DNA from: Eubacterium sp. ER2
GTDB lineage: Bacteria; Bacillota; Clostridia; Lachnospirales; Lachnospiraceae
Length of the DNA: 38,723 nt
Direction of reading: 5' to 3'
Assembly: GCF_000765215.1 (NCBI RefSeq)
Contig: NZ_JPJE01000012.1
Location: forward strand, 1-38,723
How positions within the stretch are numbered: position 1 is the stretch's first letter; every line of letters begins with the position of its first letter. Positions 35,006 to 38,723 of this stretch are shown here, piece after piece. A model generated the notes under the pieces. The model did no database searches, had not been told where the DNA came from, and worked only from the letters and a program-made list of their open reading frames with translations. Position numbers and translations under genes: made by a program.

Positions 35006-35879
35006 TCCATTTCCGAAAAACAGCCGGATCCTCTTTTAACATCGCCGAACCCTTTAGAAGAAACGGATCATCACACGTATCCACTACTTTGACCCGGTCA
35101 AGCGGAGCATAGGGAAACGGTATATAATCCGTAAACCATCCGCACAGATTCGTGATGTCCGGACCTTGTCTGTCTTCTGAAATATAAAGGCACGGGTGTT
35201 CCCGCTTATAAAATCCATACTCCTTTTTCGTCCATTCAAAATGCTCTCTATCTGATATCGTCTCTGCACAATATACTGCATAAAATGGTTTCCCGAATGG
35301 ATTCGCATCCACATACAGGATATCTCCCGGATGATAGGGCAGGATGACATTCACCGGCTCTTTTAGCTGCCCCGCATGTCCTAGGATAAACTTCTGTTCC
35401 TCCGTAAAGTATTCCACATATTTTGAATCCTGAAATGACCTGTATTCAAACTCATACGGATATGCTTCAACTCCCAGCAATTCCAGTCTCAGAGAAAACG
35501 TCACTGCATACTGCCTGTAAAAGCATTCCCTACAACGAATATATTTTGTTACTTCCCAGTAAAACTTATTTTCCGCCGGTTCATCAAAATCCTGGTCGCT
35601 CAGGAGTTCTTCCGACTCTTCCTTCATAAATCGCCAGAGATACGGGTGCAGCCTGGTAAACGGCTGCGGTCCCAGCGATGAACAGTCGGCATACAGACAG
35701 TCCTCATCATCCCGGTACCGGAGCTTTACACCTAAGAATGAACCCGGCTGAATATCTCCTGTATATTTTTCTTTTTCTGAAAACAAATCCATATCACAGA
35801 GGGCTGCCTGTTTCATCTGTTCAAGAAGAGTCAGGTATTCTTCCAATGTGATATTGTGCAATTTCTTAAAAACACTCAT
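34986..35879 (-). CDS. Unknown protein with a PGDI-containing beta-rich centre
   Basis: A 297-residue soluble protein. A Cys pair (YIRCRECFYR, near residue 114) is followed by a beta-rich region with NVILPYHPGDILYVDANPFGKPFYAVYC near 176-203. A hydrophobic-PGDI segment of this kind occurs in PUA/ASCH-like nucleic-acid binding folds, but it is not enough for an assignment. The start at 35879 is chosen for AGGAAGAGAAAG; a frame to 35909 exists. No operon partner on its strand. It may be part of the same accessory cargo as the Nmad genes. Confidence 0.65.
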   Translation of the reverse strand: MSVFKKLHNITLEEYLTLLEQMKQAALCDMDLFSEKEKYTGDIQPGSFLGVKLRYRDDEDCLYADCSSLGPQPFTRLHPYLWRFMKEESEELLSDQDFDEPAENKFYWEVTKYIRCRECFYRQYAVTFSLRLELLGVEAYPYEFEYRSFQDSKYVEYFTEEQKFILGHAGQLKEPVNVILPYHPGDILYVDANPFGKPFYAVYCAETISDREHFEWTKKEYGFYKREHPCLYISEDRQGPDITNLCGWFTDYIPFPYAPLDRVKVVDTCDDPFLLKGSAMLKEDPAVFRKWIKWKEE

Positions 35880-35955
35880 CTTTCTCTTCCTGTCAATCTC
35901 CTCTTTCATTTATTACTGCATTGTATTCTCCAAAAGTAAACAAGTAAAGACTAAA

Positions 35956-35989
35956 CATCACACAGTAGCAGATCGGAGGTACTGTGATG
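35956..35989. terminator. Imperfect hairpin between the ADP-ribosylglycohydrolase fragment and the 297-aa gene
   Basis: CATCACACAGTA (35956-35967) pairs with TACTGTGATG (35980-35989) with a small bulge. On the plus strand CAGTTTTATAA follows and on the minus strand TTTAGTCTTTAC follows, so a weak bidirectional terminator is possible. Confidence 0.4.
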
Positions 35990-36012
35990 CAGTTTTATAA
36001 ACTTCTTACGTG

Positions 36013-36285
36013 TTAATCAATATATACCTCTTTAAACTTGTAATATATATTCAATAGTCTTTCATCCAGGCAGTCCAAACAATGAGTTAAAATTTCTTCC
36101 GGGATTTTTTTATAGTATGCAAAAGCAATCCCCCCTGCCATAGCAGCCACTGTATCACAGTCTCCTAAAGGAACTTTTCCATATTCTAAGGCCCACTCTG
36201 CCAAAGCGAACGTCAATACTGAATCATCTGTGAAATGATCCATCTCCTTCCTTTTCTTCGTAAGTAGCATTTTTCTTTTACACAA
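36013..36285 (-). pseudogene. Internally deleted ADP-ribosylglycohydrolase (DraG family)
   Basis: A 90-residue frame joins two parts of one family that should lie about 150 or more residues apart. HFTDDSVLTFALAEWALE (17-34) is the N-terminal metal-binding motif of ADP-ribosylglycohydrolases; GDCDTVAAMAGGIAFAYYKKIPEEI (41-65) is the C-terminal metal-binding motif; the core between is missing. The frame is kept, so a mini-protein may be made, but the fold cannot be complete. DraG proteins remove ADP-ribose from targets and often accompany toxins or phage systems. Confidence 0.7.
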
Positions 36286-36415
36286 CTACTATACCAAGAC
36301 TTGTGGAACAAAAAAGGGACATTGGATTTCACAGCCGTAAAGCATGCTATTTTATAAAAGTAGCCTTTTCATTTCAACTGACAATTCGTTTACTTCATCA
36401 TCTGATTTAAAAAAT

Positions 36416-36444
36416 TTGACATTCTCTCCTCACTTTGCTAATAT
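36416..36444 (+). promoter_or_regulatory. Promoter of the antisense antitoxin RNA
   Basis: TTGACA (36416-36421) and TAATAT (36439-36444) on the plus strand with a 17-base spacer. No ribosome binding site or reading frame follows; the predicted transcript runs into a 12-bp terminator within 95 bases, as expected for a small RNA. Confidence 0.75.
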
Positions 36445-36450
36445 AAACAT

Positions 36451-36543
36451 AGAAATAGGCACTACCGATAAGCGGTTAGTCCAAATTCATGTTAGTTACG
36501 AAAAGTAACCGCACACTTTGGCTGAGGGGCGGTTACTTTTTCA
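36451..36543 (+). ncRNA. Predicted antisense RNA antitoxin of a type I system
   Basis: Predicted from promoter position and terminator: a transcript of about 93 bases starting near 36451 and ending after the stem at 36501-36540 with five T. It is convergent with the toxin mRNA and is complementary to its 3' end, including the last codons and stop. This is the layout of txpA/RatA-type and Fst-type loci, where the RNA blocks or degrades the toxin message. The 5' end shares its sequence motifs with the toxin mRNA 5' end because of an inverted repeat. It has not been tested, so the ends are estimates. Confidence 0.7.
36501..36540. terminator. Shared bidirectional terminator of toxin mRNA and antitoxin RNA
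   Basis: A perfect 12-bp stem (AAAAGTAACCGC 36501-36512, GCGGTTACTTTT 36529-36540) with a 16-base loop. T runs follow on both strands (TTTTT at 36537-36541 on plus; CTTTTCG on minus). The toxin stop codon lies inside the stem. Confidence 0.8.
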
Positions 36544-36625
36544 TGTGATCTATGTATGCTATTAAGATCGTAACGACAATACCAAGTATCATCAAAACGA
36601 TGGAGAGCATTTCGAAGTCACTCAT
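36533..36625 (-). CDS. Small hydrophobic type I toxin (putative holin-like toxin)
   Basis: A 30-residue peptide: MSDFEMLSIVLMILGIVVTI up to residue 20, then LIAYIDHMKK. It has a short polar start, one membrane helix (about 7-25) and a basic C-terminus, as in the Firmicutes holin-like toxins related to TxpA. Such peptides insert into the membrane and stop growth. AAAGGAGGGCGAACTT precedes the ATG. The predicted mRNA has a 108-base leader with its own hairpins, a promoter containing a LexA-type box, and a convergent antisense RNA. Toxicity is inferred. Confidence 0.82.
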   Translation of the reverse strand: MSDFEMLSIVLMILGIVVTILIAYIDHMKK

Positions 36626-36739
36626 AAGTTCGCCCTCCTTTCCAAGATTTCTCTTTGCAGAGATTTCTATGTAATCAGAGGGTTCAGTCCCTCTGTCGAA
36701 GGACTAACCGCCTACCGTTCTCTGGCAGTGCCTGGCTTT

Positions 36740-36768
36740 ATTTTATCAGAACACACGTTCTGTTTCAA
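36740..36768 (-). promoter_or_regulatory. Promoter of the type I toxin
   Basis: TTGAAA (36763-36768) and TAAAAT (36740-36745) on the minus strand, 17 bases apart, place the transcript start near 36733. A LexA-type box fills most of the spacer. Confidence 0.78.
36749..36760. promoter_or_regulatory. LexA (SOS) box in the toxin promoter
   Basis: GAACACACGTTC is a perfect match to the Gram-positive LexA/DinR core GAACRNRYGTTC on both strands, flanked by A and T (AGAAC...GTTCT). It lies between the -35 and -10 boxes, so LexA would block RNA polymerase and DNA damage would release the toxin gene. Confidence 0.78.
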
Positions 36769-36895
36769 GTGTTATTTCCAACTCTTTTCCACCTTTTAAA
36801 CAATACAATAGAATATTTTCGTCAACCCTTTTCTTTAAATCCGGCCTCTCTACAGATAAAGTGAAGCAAAGAATAAATTTTGATTAAAATGTCCT

Positions 36896-36924
36896 TTGAA
36901 ATTCAGAGAATAATTTTGTATAAT
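36896..36924 (+). promoter_or_regulatory. Promoter of the DUF2798 gene
   Basis: TTGAAA (36896-36901) and TATAAT (36919-36924) with a 17-base spacer. The start site should fall near 36931, directly at the base of a strong hairpin. Confidence 0.8.
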
Positions 36925-36932
36925 TATTACAC

Positions 36933-36988
36933 AACGTGTAGCTTTCATGCGTAATCCCAGTTGCAAAGAAAGCTACACGTTATTTTTG
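36933..36988 (+). terminator. Promoter-proximal terminator (attenuator) before the DUF2798 gene
   Basis: A perfect 14-bp stem (AACGTGTAGCTTTC 36933-36946, GAAAGCTACACGTT 36968-36981) with a 21-base loop, followed by ATTTTTGTT. It begins about 2 bases after the predicted start site and ends just before the AGGAGG of the gene. This either attenuates the gene or makes a short RNA of about 55 bases. Confidence 0.72.
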
Positions 36989-37010
36989 TTATTAGGAGGA
37001 GAAGTGGAGT

Positions 37011-37525
37011 ATGCCAAAAAATAAATTTCAGGGATTTATTTTCGGAATTATTATGTCATATGCAATGGCTTATGGAATGGAAGTTTATAATATCGCCATA
37101 AAAGAGGGAGTAAACTTAACTGTCGGCGGTTTAAGTAATATGACAAATGCTGTTTTTTAGACGCACTAAAAGAAGCAGTTTATATGGGATTATTTGTTAT
37201 TCTGTTTTCAAATTTATGGGGGAACCGAATTGGAAGTGCAATCGCTTCAAAACATTGCAATCCAGAACAAGATAATCCTTACATCTGTCAGTTGCTTCGT
37301 CAAGCTGGAACGATTGCAGTTATGTGCCCAACTATGAGTCTGGTAGCGTCTGTTCTTTTCAATATTATTTTTGCCAACGCCCCGCTTTCTCAGTTGCCAG
37401 CAATTTGGATAGGAACAACCTTAAAAAATTTCCCAATGGCCTTTTTCTGGAATATGTTTGCCGCAGCACCATTTACACATTGGTTATTTGGAAAAGTATT
37501 TCAAAATAAACAGGAAATAAAATAA
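37011..37525 (+). pseudogene. DUF2798-type membrane protein with a frameshift in a T run
   Basis: The ATG at 37011 follows AGGAGGAGAAGTGGAGT. The frame runs 49 codons (PKNKFQGFIFGIIMSYAMA...SNMTNAVF) and stops at TAG 37158-37160, directly after TTTTTT (37153-37158). One more T would give AVFLDALKEAVYMGLFV and join the rest, up to the stop at 37525, as one protein of about 171 residues with four membrane helices. DUF2798 proteins have no established function. The slip in a homopolymer fits phase variation, recent decay or a sequencing error. Confidence 0.78.
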
Positions 37526-37578
37526 CAAAGCCCACCTTTGCCGGAATGCAGATAACTACAAGAAGAAGGTATGAAAAT

Positions 37579-38199
37579 ATGAAAAATTTGATATATCGAT
37601 TAGGCATTTATATAATAGGAGTAATATCTGTATCATTAGGGATTGTATTGTGCGTGAAATGCGAACTTGGAGTATCGCCGATCAGCAGTGTTCCATATGT
37701 GTTGGGGTATCTGACCCCATTAACATTTGGAACGCTGACGATGCTGTTTCACTTTTGCAATAGTATGATTCAATACATTCTTGAAAAAAAGTTAATCAAC
37801 GCTAAGGTATTACTGCAAATACCAGTGGCATTTTTATTTGGCATTATCATTGATTTTTTCAAAAATATTATTAGTTTTAATGCTGAAGATATGATATTTA
37901 AAATATTTCTAATGATTATGAGCATTGTATGTACTGCACTTGGAATGCATCTTATGCTCTCAATGAAGTTAGTACAAAATCCGCCGGATGGAACTGTGAA
38001 TATACTTGCGCGCCTGCTAAATATAAATATTGGAACAATTAAAATCTACTATGATATTTTTATGGTAATCATATCTGTTATATTAGGAATTGCTTTCCTG
38101 CATGATTTAAAAGGGTTTGGAATTGCAACGATCCTTTCTGCGATATTTGTGGGTAAAACACTCACAGTGATGAAAAAACATATTCCATTAGAAATATAA
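37579..38199 (+). CDS. YczE/YitT-type integral membrane protein
   Basis: A 206-residue protein with about five hydrophobic segments. The opening LGIYIIGVISVSLGIVLCVKCELGVSPISSVPYVLG is typical of YczE/YyaS/YitT-like proteins: a helix followed by a short Gly/Ser/Pro loop. Their role is unknown, possibly transport. The start at 37579 follows AGAAGAAGG at 9 bases; a frame from 37546 exists. It follows the DUF2798 gene by 53 bases on the same strand, so one transcript is likely. AT-rich like its neighbours. Confidence 0.75.
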   Translation: MKNLIYRLGIYIIGVISVSLGIVLCVKCELGVSPISSVPYVLGYLTPLTFGTLTMLFHFCNSMIQYILEKKLINAKVLLQIPVAFLFGIIIDFFKNIISFNAEDMIFKIFLMIMSIVCTALGMHLMLSMKLVQNPPDGTVNILARLLNINIGTIKIYYDIFMVIISVILGIAFLHDLKGFGIATILSAIFVGKTLTVMKKHIPLEI

Positions 38200-38253
38200 G
38201 AAAATCCCTGTCCAGCAGGTATCTGACAGCCTTTGAAATGTATCTTTAGTGGA

Positions 38254-38294
38254 AAGAAAAAAGACCTCCCAGAACAACTGTCCTGGGAGGCCAT
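38254..38294 (-). terminator. Palindromic terminator element, copy 2
   Basis: The same element as at 30147-30181 in the same orientation: ATGGCCTCCCAGGACAG on the minus strand, then GTTCTGGGAGG (stem 38265-38290, one G-U pair), then TCTTTTTTC. No gene on the minus strand ends directly before it, since the helicase fragment stops about 185 bases away. Confidence 0.7.
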
Positions 38295-38450
38295 GCAGCG
38301 CCTTGCGGCATCTGAATCGTATATTGTTGTATCCGGATTAACGTTTGGGTAACCGAAAATACTGGAAAATCAAAGGGTTATACGGGAAGTTGTTGCAAAT
38401 ACGTTACAAACCCATGGCTCTTCACAGCGATTGAGGACATCTCTCTTTTT

Positions 38451-38474
38451 CCCGGGTGCTGATAAGTGCCCGGG
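38451..38474. repeat. GC-rich hairpin after the helicase fragment
   Basis: CCCGGGT (38451-38457) pairs with GCCCGGG (38468-38474) with a 10-base loop. CTTTTC follows on the plus strand; only A's follow on the minus strand. It lies 5 bases beyond the helicase-fragment stop codon. The rest of the gap 38200-38478 shows only the terminator element and no gene I can support. Confidence 0.45.
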
Positions 38475-38478
38475 CTTT

Positions 38479-38679
38479 TCATTGTACAGAAAATCCAATC
38501 TTCTTAACTTTTCCAATAAAAGCATCTTTAAACTGAGCTATCCGGTTTTCATCTACAACAATAATTAGATTCTTTCTCGCTCGTGAGCATCCCACATAAA
38601 ACAATTTGTAAGCAGTTAGTATCCCCTCGATTGTAAATAACGGTCGCTCGTGACACACTGCACGGTTTAACTGTACCAC
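38479..38679 (-). pseudogene. C-terminal fragment of a UvrD/Rep-type helicase
   Basis: A 66-residue frame with AYKLFYVGCSRARKNLIIVVDENRI, the motif VI region of UvrD-like superfamily 1 helicases, followed by a normal C-terminal end. The rest of the helicase is missing: directly upstream the DNA changes to a run of TGGTACAG repeats that look like the end of an insertion sequence. The N-terminal residues up to about VQLNRAV are therefore probably read from the element. It might be continued beyond the window on the other side of the insertion. Confidence 0.7.
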
Positions 38680-38721
38680 CCTGCCGCTAATTCTGTACCA
38701 TCTTACTGGTTGGCTGTACCA
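38671..38721. mobile_element. Probable end of an insertion sequence (triple terminal repeat)
   Basis: CTGTACCA occurs three times in the same orientation at 38671-38678, 38693-38700 and 38714-38721, spaced 22 and 21 bases, about two helical turns. Multiple repeats of this sort at an end are typical transposase-binding sites, for example in IS21-like elements. The transposase gene would lie to the right of the window. The element probably interrupts the helicase gene. Confidence 0.55.
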
Positions 38722-38723
38722 GC

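Larger units (their letters stand above)
36457..36733. repeat. Long-range inverted repeat bracketing the type I toxin locus
   Basis: AGGCACTACC (36457-36466) and GCGGTTAGTCC (36472-36482) reappear inverted as GGACTAACCGC (36701-36711) and GGCAGTGCCT (36724-36733), one mismatch in total. As a result both predicted transcripts begin with AGGCACT-R-CC and, a little later, GCGGTTAGTCC. If the toxin mRNA read past its terminator, its two ends could also pair. Confidence 0.75.

Noticed and set aside
36947-37024. A 25-codon leader peptide frame overlapping the attenuator and the start of the DUF2798 gene.
   Set aside because: Its ATG is inside the hairpin loop and has no ribosome binding site, so ribosome-controlled attenuation cannot be supported.
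38049-38294. An 81-codon minus-strand frame starting MASQDSCSGRS.
   Set aside because: It begins in the palindromic terminator element and is antisense to the YitT-like gene; the opening residues come from the repeat itself.

Overview
The window looks like a chromosomal segment of a Lachnospiraceae-type member of the Clostridia (Bacillota). The evidence is the secG-rnr-smpB-ssrA cluster, strong AGGAGG-type ribosome binding sites, YesM/YesN-type two-component genes, a split purine pathway with an archaeal-type PurO, and family-level protein resemblances. Genus cannot be fixed from the sequence alone.

Region 1 (1-24.8 kb) is GC-rich conserved chromosome, almost entirely on the minus strand. 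It starts with trans-translation and RNA decay: tmRNA, SmpB, RNase R and SecG, with a class I aminotransferase and two small proteins between them. A LysR regulator diverges from a YeiH-type transporter. Enolase, GlmM, a stand-alone AICAR transformylase with PurO, and an HPr-like protein that lacks the catalytic His but keeps the regulatory Ser follow. Next comes a chain greA - degenerate acetylglutamate-kinase homologue - yesM-like kinase - yesN-like regulator. Upstream lies a large fusion of a Tet(M)/EF-G-like GTPase with a YacP/Rae1-type NYN nuclease domain. An MFS transporter broken by a frameshift, an amidohydrolase and a PfoR-type PTS IIC protein end the core part.

Region 2 (24.9-38.7 kb) is AT-richer accessory DNA with clear signs of decay and exchange. 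It holds a PD-(D/E)XK-like protein; a small remnant of a Cas9-type (type II) CRISPR array with no cas genes; a TOTE-type primase-helicase pseudogene whose 3' end runs into that CRISPR remnant; an AbiEi/AbiEii toxin-antitoxin pair; a truncated AlbA/Schlafen-type ATP-binding fragment; and an apparently intact four-gene operon (unknown 269-aa protein - Nmad2 - Nmad3 - WYL regulator). Two unknown proteins and an internally deleted ADP-ribosylglycohydrolase come next. A complete small type I toxin-antitoxin locus follows: a 30-aa holin-like toxin with a LexA-type SOS box inside its promoter, and a convergent antisense RNA with its own consensus promoter. The region ends with a frameshifted DUF2798 gene behind a promoter-proximal terminator hairpin, a YitT/YczE-type membrane protein, a helicase C-terminal fragment, and what looks like the end of an insertion sequence.

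The best candidates for new biology are the translational GTPase-Rae1 nuclease fusion, the Nmad2/Nmad3/WYL operon, and the SOS-controlled toxin locus. Four genes carry single-base homopolymer frameshifts or indels (MFS, TOTE twice, DUF2798). Either these are real decay or phase variation, or they are assembly errors; reads would decide.
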